Of a stretch of DNA of 64,000 nt, positions 28,690-37,478 are shown piece after piece. Below the pieces are notes generated by a model. That model was not told the DNA's origin. It saw only the letters and a program-made list of their open reading frames with translations, and did no database searches. Within the stretch, counting starts at the first letter, position 1. Each line of letters opens with the position of its first letter. Origin of the DNA: Dictyobacter arantiisoli. Lineage in GTDB: Bacteria > Chloroflexota > Ktedonobacteria > Ktedonobacterales > Ktedonobacteraceae. The stretch spans positions 1 through 64,000 of the forward strand of contig NZ_BIXY01000005.1 in NCBI RefSeq assembly GCF_008326305.1. The letters are read 5' to 3'. Position numbers and translations under genes: made by a program.

Positions 28690-28738
28690 GACTCTTGAGA
28701 CTGGTGGAATGCCAGTTCTCAAGAGTCTTTACTTTTTG
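28690..28738 (+). terminator. Strong terminator with no upstream gene
   Basis: GACTCTTGAGACTGG at 28690-28704 pairs with CCAGTTCTCAAGAGTC at 28712-28727 (one bulge) and is followed by TTTACTTTTTG. It is a good factor-independent terminator on the plus strand, yet the nearest plus-strand gene upstream ends at 26306. A short untranslated transcript may end here. Confidence 0.65.
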
Positions 28739-28757
28739 TTCAGCGGGACAGGTTGCC

Positions 28758-28787
28758 TTGTCAATCTTGTCTGGGGGTAGGTATACT
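28758..28787 (+). promoter_or_regulatory. Promoter of the GH5 cellulase gene
   Basis: TTGTCA at 28758-28763 and TATACT at 28782-28787 are separated by 18 bases and lie about 60 bases upstream of the start codon, after the terminator at 28690-28738. Confidence 0.55.
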
Positions 28788-28845
28788 CGAAAAGGAGTAG
28801 GTTCAATTTGAGTGTCAACGTTCATCCAGGGAAGGAGAACGCGTA

Positions 28846-30327
28846 ATGCGCTGGAAGTATAAAACACTGATAGCACCGTTGCTTATTGTGCTACTCGTCT
28901 CTGCATTGACTGGTTTTGTCGCGAGTATTCCAAAAGAGGCTCAGGCAGCAAGTTCAATTGCTGGTTTACACGTTGTTGGAAATACAATTGAGAATGCAAG
29001 TGGACAGGTCTTTCGTCCTCTAGGTGTCGATCGTGGTGGAACCGAGTATGAGTGTGATGCCGCTACTACAACAGCGGTTTTCGACGGTCCGAGCGATCTG
29101 GCTTCGGTACAGGCTCTTCAGAGTTGGGATATCAATACCGTGCGACTCCCTCTCAATGAGGATTGCTGGCTTGGTATCAATGGTTTTCCCGCGGGTTCGT
29201 ATAACGCCGCACAGTATCAGCAGGCGATTGTTTCCTATGTGAACCTGCTCAATGCTAATAATATCGCGGTGATTCTGGACCTCCATTGGGCGGCCCCCGG
29301 TACACAGAAGGCAACCGCGCAAACGCCTATGCCTGATCTTGATCACACCAGTACATTCTGGACCTCGGTCGCAAATACGTTCAAGAATAATTCATCGGTG
29401 CTCTTTGACCTATTCAACGAGCCCTATATGCAAAGCTGGAGTTGTTGGCTCAATGGCAGTACGGCTGCGAATCAGGCACCTTGTGGCGATGTCAGCTTCG
29501 CCGTTGCGGGGATGCAAACAATGGTCAATGCTGTACGTGCAACAGGTGCGACGAATGTCCTGATGGCGGGCGGCCTCGCTTATTCTAATGATCTTTCACA
29601 ATGGCTTCAAAACGAGCCGAACGACCCGTTACATAATCTTGCTGCCTCGTTCCATCTCTACAATTTTAATGCCTGCGCTAACGCGAGCTGCTGGAACTCA
29701 ACCATTGCTCCGGTAGCTACCAAAGTGCCTGTCATTACTGGTGAGATGGGAGAGAATGATTGTAGTAGTAGTTTCATCAATACGGCAATGGCCTGGCTTG
29801 ATCAGCACGGTATTGGATATCTTGGTTGGGGCTGGGATACCTATGATTGCGGAAGTTATCCTTCACTGATCTCTAATTATAACGGGACACCTACTGCATT
29901 CGGTGCGGGACTCAAGGCTCATCTGATTGCTCTGGCAGGAAGTGGTCCTTCTCCAACGCCGACGCCAACCCCAATTAATCCAACGCCAACGCCAACATCA
30001 ACCCCACCTGCTTCTGGAGACGTCCATGTCGGGTATCAGGTAAATCAGTGGCAAGGAGGATTCTCAGCGAGTATCTCAATTACGAACAATGGTACTTCAA
30101 CCATCCATGGATGGACCTTGCAATTTACCTTTCCTGGTGATCAAAAGATCACTCAATTGTGGAGTGGAAGCTATACTCAGACTGGTAAGCAAGTTTCGAT
30201 CACGAATGTGAGTTACAATGGAACCATTGTACCCGGGCAAACCGTGACCCTTGGTTTTAATGGCACCTGGACGAGCAATGATACCAGTCCTACCTCGTTT
30301 ACACTGAATGGAGCACCAACCAGTTAA
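28846..30327 (+). CDS. Secreted GH5 cellulase with CBM2
   Basis: Exported enzyme of 493 residues that should cut beta-1,4-glucan (endoglucanase-type). A signal peptide ends near EAQAAS (residue 36). The GH5 catalytic domain (about 38-365) has the acid/base Glu192 in LFDLFNEPY and the nucleophile Glu300 in VITGEMGEND; ILDLHWAAP and WGWDTYDCG are further family landmarks. A linker rich in Pro-Thr (about 372-392) leads to a CBM2-type cellulose-binding domain (about 393-493) with conserved Trp residues (NQWQGGF, HGWTLQF, QLWSG). GAAGGAGA upstream is a good ribosome site. It stands alone with its own promoter. The specific polymer could also be another beta-glucan. Confidence 0.9.
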   Translation: MRWKYKTLIAPLLIVLLVSALTGFVASIPKEAQAASSIAGLHVVGNTIENASGQVFRPLGVDRGGTEYECDAATTTAVFDGPSDLASVQALQSWDINTVRLPLNEDCWLGINGFPAGSYNAAQYQQAIVSYVNLLNANNIAVILDLHWAAPGTQKATAQTPMPDLDHTSTFWTSVANTFKNNSSVLFDLFNEPYMQSWSCWLNGSTAANQAPCGDVSFAVAGMQTMVNAVRATGATNVLMAGGLAYSNDLSQWLQNEPNDPLHNLAASFHLYNFNACANASCWNSTIAPVATKVPVITGEMGENDCSSSFINTAMAWLDQHGIGYLGWGWDTYDCGSYPSLISNYNGTPTAFGAGLKAHLIALAGSGPSPTPTPTPINPTPTPTSTPPASGDVHVGYQVNQWQGGFSASISITNNGTSTIHGWTLQFTFPGDQKITQLWSGSYTQTGKQVSITNVSYNGTIVPGQTVTLGFNGTWTSNDTSPTSFTLNGAPTS

Positions 30328-30338
30328 GTAGAGCTTAC

Positions 30339-30389
30339 ATAGAAGAGGGTAGGGCATGACATGAACACTATGCCTTGTCCTCTTCTATT
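30339..30389 (+). terminator. Hairpin after the cellulase gene
   Basis: An imperfect inverted repeat (ATAGAAGAGGGTAGGGCAT against ATGCCTTGTCCTCTTCTAT) follows the cellulase stop. No T-run follows, so it may stabilise the message end rather than terminate. Confidence 0.45.
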
Positions 30390-30444
30390 GATTGCTGAGA
30401 AGTTGAATTTTTGAAAAACTCGCGATACATCATAAAAGGATGAA

Positions 30445-30849
30445 TTAGTGTCTTGTGATGGCGATTAATGGAATCTGGCGTGTTGTTTTGGCTTGATGAT
30501 CGGCAAGAATCGGGAATTCTTCTGTTGTGCGTGCCCAGAGTTGTGTGCGCTGTTCTCCCTCAATAACTGTCGCAGTCGCCGGGAAGGTTTCGGAACCAAG
30601 TTCGATGGTAACTTCTGGATGAGCCACGATGTTATGGTACCAGGCAGGATTCTTCGGTGCGCCCAGCATAGAAGCGACAATAATCAGACGATCACCATCC
30701 TTCATAAATGCAAGAGGGGTCGTGTGCTGTTGTTTGCTTTTCGCGCCCGTTGTGGTAAGGAGGAGGAGCGGCCGGTTCTCATAGGTGCCCCCAACTTTTC
30801 CTCCATTTGCACGAAACTCTTCGATGATTTTGGTATTCCAATCACTCAT
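30445..30849 (-). CDS. F420-dependent nitroreductase-like (DDN family) protein
   Basis: Small protein of 134 residues that matches the deazaflavin-dependent nitroreductase (DDN/Rv3547-like) split-barrel family throughout. Landmarks are EFRANGGKVGG near the start, LLLLTTTGAKSKQQHTTPL, DRLIIVASMLGAPKNPAWYH and NIVAHPEVTIELG. These proteins bind coenzyme F420 and reduce nitro compounds, quinones or unsaturated ketones. Two LLM-type oxidoreductases nearby (32856 and 37479) are likewise potential F420 users. It stands alone before the transporter on the same strand. Substrate unknown. Confidence 0.88.
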   Translation of the reverse strand: MSDWNTKIIEEFRANGGKVGGTYENRPLLLLTTTGAKSKQQHTTPLAFMKDGDRLIIVASMLGAPKNPAWYHNIVAHPEVTIELGSETFPATATVIEGEQRTQLWARTTEEFPILADHQAKTTRQIPLIAITRH

Positions 30850-30920
30850 AATTATTTGGTAATTATCCTTTCTTTTGTAGAACAGGTATGACTTCCAATA
30901 AGTAATTAAGTACAGTTATA

Positions 30921-32258
30921 TCATACAATATTTTGCATCTTTTCAGCCATAGGCACATTTTGGGGATTCTTTAAGGCCATGATGGCAAAAAGAGTGATCA
31001 AGAGTGATACCCCTGTCGCGATAGTAAAGGTGATGGGTGGTGTAATCAACGGACTAATTGCGGCCTGTGCCAGCGGACCAATAAGGAGGGCCAGCGAGAT
31101 AGCCGTACTGCGTATTCCCATGACTTGTGAACGATTCTGATCGTTTGTCTCGCTCAAGTAGAGCGTCCCGAGCGCTGGCATTAATAGAGCACTTCCGATA
31201 CCTGTGATGGCAGAAGCTGCCAGTAAAAGCGGATAGGAATGCAGGAAGAGCATGCCCAGGTTGAGACCACCTCCAAACAGACAGCCAAGAACGACGAGCC
31301 ATTTTTTCGGCAGAGCATCGCTGAGACGCCCCAGGACCAACGGGAAGATTGCCACTGTCAAGCCGTAAGCACTAATAATCAGACCATATTGCGCCGCCCC
31401 ATAATGCAGGGTGTGCTGAAAAAAGAAAGGATACTGGGGCAACGAAAATGGAAAGACAAACAGCGATCCGAAATCGATGAGAAGGAGTGCTGCAAACAGC
31501 CAGGCCAGATGGAACAGACCAGGTGTATTTGCGGCGCGCCGCGTTTCTCCACGTTGTTTTTCGGCCTTGCGCTCAAGAGCCTGCGCCCGTACCTGTTCCG
31601 GCAAGGTTTCGGGGAGCAGCATGAGCGCCAGCAGCGAAGCAATGAGCGCAATGCCAGCGGAGAGCAAAAAAGGACTGCGAAAGCCCCAGGATTGATAGAG
31701 GATGCCGCCGATGGCCGGTCCCAGCGCAATACCGCCGGATTGCGCACTCGTCATCACACCAATCCAGCGTCCCTGTTTCGAGAGCGGAACCGCATCGCCA
31801 ATCATAGCCATTGAGGCTGGCATAAAGCCTGCGACCAGCGTCCCTTCCAGGAAACGGACGAGAATGAATAATACGGGAGTGTTGACAAATGCGAGCAGTA
31901 GATTTGTCACAATAAAACCAGAGAGCGCCAGTAATACCAGCGGTTTCCGGCCAATGCGGTTTGCCATTATTCCCATTGGTGTACTGAAAAGGAATGTACC
32001 CAGTCCAAAGGCTCCCTCCATCAAAGCTAGCGTCTCTGAACCTAGTCCCAGCGACTCCAGGCGTTGTGGAAAGACAGGAATAATGATGCCAAAGCCCGTC
32101 ATAATCAGAGCCAGACAGGCGGGCAGGATATAGAGTGCTTTGCTGATCTGCTTCTCCGGTGTGACAGGTGGACTAGTTGTGATGGCACCTGCCGATATTT
32201 CTATTTCCATTTCAGGGGTGATTGCATCTTCTGATGGCATTGTATGTATAAATTCCAT
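30921..32258 (-). CDS. MFS efflux transporter
   Basis: Major facilitator of about 445 residues with twelve predicted helices in two halves. Landmarks are the first helix TGFGIIIPVFPQRLESLG, the loop 2-3 motif GIMANRIGRKPLVLLALSG and motif C-like GGIALGPAIGGIL of drug:H+ antiporters. A charged loop of about 35 residues (EQVRAQALERKAEKQRG) divides the halves. It belongs with TetA/Bmr-like multidrug exporters; the drug is not predictable. The N-terminus before the first helix is long (about 45 residues). ATG 32258 has a modest ribosome site (GAAAGA); in-frame ATGs at 32297 and 32240 are alternatives. Confidence 0.85.
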   Translation of the reverse strand: MEFIHTMPSEDAITPEMEIEISAGAITTSPPVTPEKQISKALYILPACLALIMTGFGIIIPVFPQRLESLGLGSETLALMEGAFGLGTFLFSTPMGIMANRIGRKPLVLLALSGFIVTNLLLAFVNTPVLFILVRFLEGTLVAGFMPASMAMIGDAVPLSKQGRWIGVMTSAQSGGIALGPAIGGILYQSWGFRSPFLLSAGIALIASLLALMLLPETLPEQVRAQALERKAEKQRGETRRAANTPGLFHLAWLFAALLLIDFGSLFVFPFSLPQYPFFFQHTLHYGAAQYGLIISAYGLTVAIFPLVLGRLSDALPKKWLVVLGCLFGGGLNLGMLFLHSYPLLLAASAITGIGSALLMPALGTLYLSETNDQNRSQVMGIRSTAISLALLIGPLAQAAISPLITPPITFTIATGVSLLITLFAIMALKNPQNVPMAEKMQNIV

Positions 32259-32624
32259 TCTTTCTACGCTTTCTGTAGAAATAAAGCGACACGCCATCGT
32301 GGGAAAAAGACATCACTCGTCTTTTCGTGTTCTCGTATTCTTTTCTTCCGACTCCATGACAGATAGTCGAAATGTTTGTTGGTACGCGCACAACAGATAA
32401 GCATTTTACCACTCTTCATTCTATCTTTTCAAGCATGAATACTATGTTGCCAGCACGAACCTTTCAAATACACAATTTTTGTGAGCCTCGAAACGTACGC
32501 TTCTATTCATTAGATTCAAAAGTATAAAGCACTGGTTCTCCTTTTTCTTCTCCTAGCTTGCTCCTTTAGCAAATGCATTCGATCTGGTCACTGTCTTGAT
32601 TGTATAGTTCTTATGGAGTGTGCA
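32259..32624. other. Intergenic stretch, no feature seen
   Basis: Upstream region of the minus-strand transporter and the plus-strand small frame. I see no gene, RNA or clear promoter in it beyond ordinary A/T-rich sequence. Confidence 0.35.
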
Positions 32625-32780
32625 ATGGGCCAGGATAACGGGTGGGTACTGGATAACAGGTGGGTGCTGGATAGATCAGAAGCAAGGCTGGATGCACATC
32701 AGGGATCAGGAAAGGACATCTCTTTTTGCATAGAGTGTGGTGTGGCTTTTGAGAGCGAGATACCATTTGGAGGTTCTTGA
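32625..32780 (+). CDS. Possible 51-residue small protein with CxxC
   Basis: A short frame starts at ATG 32625, five to six bases after GGAG, and ends at TGA 32778-32780. The product begins MGQDNGWVLDNRWVLDRSEA, in which NGWVLD/NRWVLD is a tandem hexapeptide, and ends with FCIECGVAFESEIPFGGS. The single CxxC knuckle is like half of a zinc ribbon. It is upstream of the luciferase-like gene on the same strand. No family is recognised, and it may be a decayed piece of a larger protein. Confidence 0.3.
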   Translation: MGQDNGWVLDNRWVLDRSEARLDAHQGSGKDISFCIECGVAFESEIPFGGS

Positions 32781-32855
32781 AAATATGCTAGAGGATGTCA
32801 TGAAAGTTCAGTAAAATGAGGAAGAAAAATAAAGAGGAACAAGGAGAATTTAGCT

Positions 32856-33701
32856 ATGCGTTATGGATTTATTCTGCCCGGTGGCGATGTTCAGACAATA
32901 CCTGAAATGGCTGGCGAGGCGGAAGCAGCTGGATGGGATGGCGTCTTTATTGCTGATTGCATCTCAATTGACACTTCAGATAATCCTCCTGGTCCCTGGT
33001 ATGATCCCTGGATTTTGCTGGCTCTTATGGCTACGCGCACCAGCCGCATCACACTTGGTCCGATGGTAGCTGCGATCTCGCGTCGACGACCCTGGAAACT
33101 GGCTCGTGAAACCATGACCCTCGATCATCTCTCACAAGGTAGAATCGTGCTGCCCGTCGGGCTGGGGGCAGCCAGGGATGATGCTGGTTTCTACAAAGTT
33201 GGCGAGGAAATGAGCCTCAGGGGACGGGCTTCTATTATGGATGAGTGCCTGGATATTTTAAATGCTGCGTGGAGTGGAGAGCCATTTTCCTATGAGGGTA
33301 ATCATTATCATGTGCAGCGTATGCAGCTCTTGCCGCCTTCGTTCCAGCAGCCTCGTATTCCCGTCTGGCCGATTGGAGTCTGGCCGCATGAAAAATCGAT
33401 GCAACGCGTTCTGCGTTGGGACGGCATTGTACCGCAAAAAAAGGATGGGAGCGATACACCGCTGACTCCCGATGATATCCGTGCCATCAAAGTCTATGTT
33501 GAGACCAATCGCAAGCTCACCACGCCGTTTGATATTATCTGGGAAGGTGAGACGCCTGCGAACGATCCCGAGCAAGCGGCAACTCTTGTCCGTCCCTGGA
33601 TCGAGGCTGGCATCACCTGGTGGATGGAGTCGCGTTGGAACAATGCAACCCCTCAGGAGATACGTGAACGCATCCGCCAGGGACCACCACGCATCATATA
33701 A
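32856..33701 (+). CDS. Luciferase-like (LLM) F420/FMN oxidoreductase
   Basis: TIM-barrel oxidoreductase of 281 residues. The N-terminus MRYGFILPGGDVQTIPEMAG and the motifs EAAGWDGVFIADC, RITLGPMVAAISRRRPWKLA and LSQGRIVLPVGLGAA fit the bacterial luciferase-like superfamily. It is shorter than the F420-dependent reductases (about 300-340). Family members use F420H2 or FMNH2 to reduce or oxygenate small molecules. AAGGAG precedes the ATG. A very strong terminator at 33738-33791 follows, so it is probably transcribed alone or with the small frame upstream. Substrate not predictable. Confidence 0.82.
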   Translation: MRYGFILPGGDVQTIPEMAGEAEAAGWDGVFIADCISIDTSDNPPGPWYDPWILLALMATRTSRITLGPMVAAISRRRPWKLARETMTLDHLSQGRIVLPVGLGAARDDAGFYKVGEEMSLRGRASIMDECLDILNAAWSGEPFSYEGNHYHVQRMQLLPPSFQQPRIPVWPIGVWPHEKSMQRVLRWDGIVPQKKDGSDTPLTPDDIRAIKVYVETNRKLTTPFDIIWEGETPANDPEQAATLVRPWIEAGITWWMESRWNNATPQEIRERIRQGPPRII

Positions 33702-33737
33702 TCCTGTAGCTAGAGGTGTGACCTGAAACAGATACCT

Positions 33738-33791
33738 ACAGACAGAAAGACCCGCTCTTTATCGAACAAAGGGGCGGGCCTTTCTGTCTGT
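33738..33791 (+). terminator. Long hairpin terminator of the LLM gene
   Basis: ACAGACAGAAAG at 33738-33749 pairs with CTTTCTGTCTGT at 33780-33791, extended inward by CCCGC/GCGGG pairing and CTTT/AAAG around the loop. It is the obvious end signal for the gene ending at 33701. Confidence 0.7.
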
Positions 33792-33812
33792 AAATGAGCC
33801 TGGCATGCGCAC

Positions 33813-33844
33813 TGTGGCATCCCTGTTTTGGCCGGGATGCCACA
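33813..33844 (-). terminator. Stem-loop after the minus-strand protease gene
   Basis: TGTGGCATCCC at 33813-33823 and GGGATGCCACA at 33834-33844 form an exact 11-base stem with a ten-base loop, 25 bases beyond the protease stop. There is no T-run on the minus strand, so it may act as a message-end stabiliser. Confidence 0.5.
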
Positions 33845-33868
33845 GCTGCCAATATCTATTGGTCAGGT

Positions 33869-34840
33869 TTACCAGATCAGAGCTCCGTTGCCATTGTCGT
33901 TTTCAATGCCATTCAGCAGTTGTTGTTGCGAAATGGTATAGTGGCCCGCTCCCAGGGTTCCGCATACACCTGAGGTACAGGTTTCTGCGTAGGTAAAGGT
34001 ACCAGCTGTGTTGTTATAACCAATCACAGCTATATCATGGCTCCCGCCGCGATAGGAGCTATTATTCCAATCAGGTAAGTAGGCATCATTCACCGAGACA
34101 ACCGGAGGAACATTGTAGTTAGCGATGTCGGACGCAACGTCATTCTGCAGAGTTGTCAGGGTTAATCCACCTGGATTCACCAGGAGATAGAAGTAGGTGA
34201 ACCAACTTGAGCTATTATGATTGGATGCTTCCCAGTTCAAGGCGTCGTCGACGTCCTGATTGGCTGTGTCTGCGTTCGCATAGGCACCATAGGACATCTC
34301 ACCAGCCGAGGTATAGTAGGGTGGATAGACCTGAGTTGCGATATACATCATGTACGCGCGCTCATGGGTATCATTCCAGTAGGTAGTGACGTGGGGATCA
34401 CTGTAGTTATGGCCTCCAACTGCACGGGTATTGACGTTGTTCCAGTAGTCCAGAGCGACTGTTGTTGCACCGGGACCACACATATTACCCATGTAATAGT
34501 CGGTATAAGCGTGTCCTGCAGCATCTGTTCCAACTGTTGGTGGTTCCCAGATTTGATCGGAATAGGATGTACTGAGTGTTTTGGATGCTGGCACCGCATT
34601 GGCGATGACATTGTAACCAGGCCGGGCGATCTGATAGGATGTTTTCCGCTTGACCCAGGCTGCGTTCTGTACATGATGCGACTTGCCAGCTGTATTTAAT
34701 TGACCAGACGCTAGATTTTGTCCTGGTCCATATGCCGGGGTGCTCGCCGCAAAGGTAGCAGGCGTGCCCATTGCCATCAGGATAACCAGCGTGAATAACA
34801 AAGATAACCAGGGATGGAGCTGTGTACGTCTTGCTTTCAT
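33869..34840 (-). CDS. Secreted C39-like cysteine protease
   Basis: Exported protein of 323 residues with a signal peptide (LSLLFTLVILMAMGTPATFA) cut near residue 31. The mature part carries a papain-like fold of the peptidase C39-like type: the nucleophile Cys is in YYMGNMCGPGATTVALDYW (about residue 121) and the His in YRGGSHDIAVIGYNN (about 270), with a likely Asn/Asp later in the fold. The middle is rich in Tyr, Asn and Asp, as is common in secreted proteins. Unlike true C39 domains it is not joined to an ABC transporter. A target substrate cannot be read. An inverted repeat at 34894-34927 lies upstream. Confidence 0.75.
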   Translation of the reverse strand: MKARRTQLHPWLSLLFTLVILMAMGTPATFAASTPAYGPGQNLASGQLNTAGKSHHVQNAAWVKRKTSYQIARPGYNVIANAVPASKTLSTSYSDQIWEPPTVGTDAAGHAYTDYYMGNMCGPGATTVALDYWNNVNTRAVGGHNYSDPHVTTYWNDTHERAYMMYIATQVYPPYYTSAGEMSYGAYANADTANQDVDDALNWEASNHNSSSWFTYFYLLVNPGGLTLTTLQNDVASDIANYNVPPVVSVNDAYLPDWNNSSYRGGSHDIAVIGYNNTAGTFTYAETCTSGVCGTLGAGHYTISQQQLLNGIENDNGNGALIW

Positions 34841-35146
34841 CGGTTCCTTCCTTGTATACGTGTGACAAACAAACAGTAAAGAGATGTAGATGCCTGGAGT
34901 GAATGGTATTGCATTGTGTCACTCCAGCAGCCGCTCACCAGCGGTTCCTGTATCGACTATAGCTGCTCACGCCGGTAGAAGCTATGCCTTTTTCCTACCT
35001 TTTCTCTATCTTTATGCTACCTTTTTGCAGTGGACAACATAAAAATATCCCTTTGCCAGATTTTGCTTCAAGATGAAGGCTCAATCCTGTATAATATCTT
35101 CATAGATACTACTTTTGGCAGCCAGAGATTTTATAAAGAGGTGTTC
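34841..35146. promoter_or_regulatory. Divergent intergenic region with hairpin and promoter
   Basis: It separates the protease (minus) from the XRE-WD40 gene (plus). An exact inverted repeat CTGGAGTGA (34894-34902) and TCACTCCAG (34919-34927) lies 54 bases upstream of the protease start. For the plus-strand gene, TTCAAG at 35067-35072 and a perfect TATAAT at 35090-35095 are 17 bases apart. Confidence 0.5.
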
Positions 35147-36568
35147 ATGGATGAAGTCCGTAAGACACGAAGTCAACCAGCCTCAAAAAAGAAAATCCAA
35201 TATGAACCAAATCTGAAACTGAGGCGCGAGCGAGAGCTGAAGGGCTGGTCTCAAACGGTGGTGGCCGAAAAGATTGGGGCGCAACCGAATTTGCTGACGC
35301 GCTGGGAGACTGGTTCAGCCTTTCCCTGTCCCTTTTATCGTCAGAAACTGTGCACGCTCTTTGAGAAAGATGCGGAAAGCCTTGGATTGATAAAGAATGA
35401 GCAAACTGATGCAGCACAAGATACCGTCTCGCCCCGTGATCCGCTGCAACATGAGACGCTGGACCACGCTGAAGTTGTTCATGGGGATACACCCGGACGA
35501 AAGATAGATTGGCAGCATGGTCTCTCGCGACGAACCATCTTAGGGATATTGGGGGCGGGTGGGATAGTATTGGCTGGCGCACTGGCAGAAAGTTTTTGGT
35601 GGCATAAAGATAGCGCGCAGCCGCCCCCGCATGCTAGTTTTCCTGCTCACGTATTGATGAATACTGTGCTCTACACCTATAAAACACAGCCGTTGGAGTA
35701 TATCAATGATGTGGCCTGGTCTCCGCATGGGGGATATATTGTGTGCGCGGTCGGCGATAGCACGGCCAAAGTGCTTGATGAGCGAGCGGGAACCGTTGTT
35801 CGCGTTTATCGTGGGCATAAGAGCTATATTAATTGCGCGCAATGGGCATCTGATGGGCTACGCATTGCTACCGGGAGTGCGGACAAAACAGTCCATATTT
35901 GGAATGCAATGACAGGAAGCCTCCAGATGAAGTACATGGGCCATAAGCAGTCTGTGCTCTATCTGGCGTGGTCCCATGATGGAACGATGATCGCTTCTGG
36001 TAGTAGAGATGGCACAGTTCAGGTATGGGATGCCTTCACCGGTCAGCGTATCAGTACCTATACAAGACATAAGGGCAGCGTCTGGAGCCTCCGCTGGTCG
36101 CCCGATAATGGTAGTATTGTTTCCGGTGGCGATGATGGCATCGTCCACGTCTGGAGCGCAAACAGCGCCAAACCGAGCGTGACCTTTCGTTATACCGGAC
36201 CGGCATCTGGTGGCATCAACGAGGTTGATTGGTCTCCGGATGGGAAGTGGATACTCTCCGCCCATGCGAATAGCAATGTCTATCTGTGGGATGCCCTGAC
36301 TGGCAGCCATGATTTCACCTATCAGGGTCATACGGCTGCCGTGAGGACGGCCAGATGGTCCCCAACTGGCAAAATCATCGCCTCGGGCGGTGTGGATGAT
36401 ACAGTTCAGATCTGGGATGCCCTGACCGGCAAGCGCCTGCTCGAATATCTGAAGCAGACCAACGATATCCTGGAAGTTTCCTGGTCGCCGGATGCAACAC
36501 GCCTTGTATCTGCCAGTAAAGATTATTCCATGATTGTTTATGCTGTATCTATCACGAAAATGGGATAA
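35147..36568 (+). CDS. XRE-type HTH protein with WD40 propeller
   Basis: Protein of about 473 residues. The N-terminal Cro/C1-type helix-turn-helix (about 22-80) reads LKLRRERELKGWSQTVVAEK then IGAQPNLLTRWETG. A membrane segment follows at about 138-158 (TILGILGAGGIVLAGALAES). The C-terminal 300 residues form about seven WD40 repeats (for example TGSADKTVHIWNAMTG, ASGSRDGTVQVWDAFTG). So a cytoplasmic DNA-binding-like domain is tied to a propeller that is probably outside the membrane. AAAGAGGTG precedes ATG 35147; the frame is open from 35030, but the extra part is not conserved-looking and overlaps the promoter. Confidence 0.82.
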   Translation: MDEVRKTRSQPASKKKIQYEPNLKLRRERELKGWSQTVVAEKIGAQPNLLTRWETGSAFPCPFYRQKLCTLFEKDAESLGLIKNEQTDAAQDTVSPRDPLQHETLDHAEVVHGDTPGRKIDWQHGLSRRTILGILGAGGIVLAGALAESFWWHKDSAQPPPHASFPAHVLMNTVLYTYKTQPLEYINDVAWSPHGGYIVCAVGDSTAKVLDERAGTVVRVYRGHKSYINCAQWASDGLRIATGSADKTVHIWNAMTGSLQMKYMGHKQSVLYLAWSHDGTMIASGSRDGTVQVWDAFTGQRISTYTRHKGSVWSLRWSPDNGSIVSGGDDGIVHVWSANSAKPSVTFRYTGPASGGINEVDWSPDGKWILSAHANSNVYLWDALTGSHDFTYQGHTAAVRTARWSPTGKIIASGGVDDTVQIWDALTGKRLLEYLKQTNDILEVSWSPDATRLVSASKDYSMIVYAVSITKMG

Positions 36569-36726
36569 TTTTTATTGTAAAAGTGAAATAGATATCTTCG
36601 TGAAGGGAGAGCAAAAAACATAAAATTCTAAAGAGAACATATTTCCATTAATGCTTCTCGTTTACTAAGAACAAAGGAAGATTTCATGGGATATGTTTAT
36701 AGAGAGGTGAAGAGAAACTTTTCTAA

Positions 36727-37281
36727 TTGCGTGAAACCATTCGGCTTGCCGAGCAATGGGATATTCCCAACATCATCGTCTTCAGTGGAAATCGGCAAGG
36801 GCTGGAGGATCGTCAGGGCGCAGAAATCGCCGCGGAAGGACTGGCGCGCCTGACCAGAACTGCCGAGGATGCAGGCGTCACGCTGATTATGGAGTTGCTC
36901 AATAGCAAGATTGATCACAAGGATTATCAATGTGATCGAACCGCCTGGGGCATAGAGGTTTGCAAGATGGTCAATTCTCCACGTGTCAGGCTGCTGTACG
37001 ATATTTATCATATGCAAATCATGGAAGGGGATATTATCCGTACCATCAATGAGAATCATCACTATTTCGCACATTATCATACGGCGGGTAATCCCGGGCG
37101 TCACGAGCTCGATGAAAATCAGGAAATTCAGTATCCAGCGATCATGCGTGCTCTATTACATACCGGCTACCAGGGCTTTGTGGGTCAGGAGTTTATCCCC
37201 CTGGGTGATCCTGTGGCGGGTTTAAAGCAGGCTTTTGATCTCTGTAATGTCAGCCTGGAGCCGGAGCTAGAGAACGTTTAG
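36727..37281 (+). pseudogene. Sugar isomerase/hydroxypyruvate isomerase, N-terminally truncated
   Basis: About 184 residues match the C-terminal two-thirds of the xylose isomerase-like TIM barrel (hydroxypyruvate isomerase, Hyi-like). Motifs include [41 protein letters not shown] and [19 protein letters not shown], with the metal-binding Glu, Asp and His residues present. Family members have about 260 residues, so roughly 80 N-terminal residues including the first barrel strands are missing. The only start is a TTG with no convincing ribosome site. Upstream bases do not encode the missing part in any frame. Confidence 0.7.
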
Positions 37282-37478
37282 CCCATAGAAACCTTCAGAG
37301 GACGCAGAACGCTTGCCTTGAAGGGCATTGTGATGATGGGCTATAATCAAGACATGCAGTCATAAGGATGTGAAAGGCAATGAAATACGTTGCAGTATTC
37401 CGGGTGGGAGTGAGTTGACTGAATTTGTTTTATCGCTTTATTGGCACAGATAAATTGTCATTGTGAAAGAGGGTATGT

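Larger units (their letters stand above)
28128..28845. other. Long intergenic stretch before the cellulase gene
   Basis: No protein gene is supported. It holds a small stem with wobble pairs near 28466-28491, the 11-base motif TCTGTACAGAC at 28578-28588 (also found before the GH31 gene), a strong terminator at 28690-28738 and the cellulase promoter at 28758-28787. Confidence 0.45.

Noticed and set aside
28560-28690. A known riboswitch upstream of the cellulase
   Set aside because: I compared it by eye with c-di-GMP, SAM, cobalamin and glycine types and saw no matching core; only the terminator is certain.
28538-28876. Minus-strand 112-residue frame before the cellulase gene
   Set aside because: It covers the terminator and promoter of the cellulase gene and overlaps its start; no family signature.
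31239-32133. Plus-strand frames opposite the MFS transporter
   Set aside because: They are complements of a clear transporter gene and rich in unlikely residue runs.
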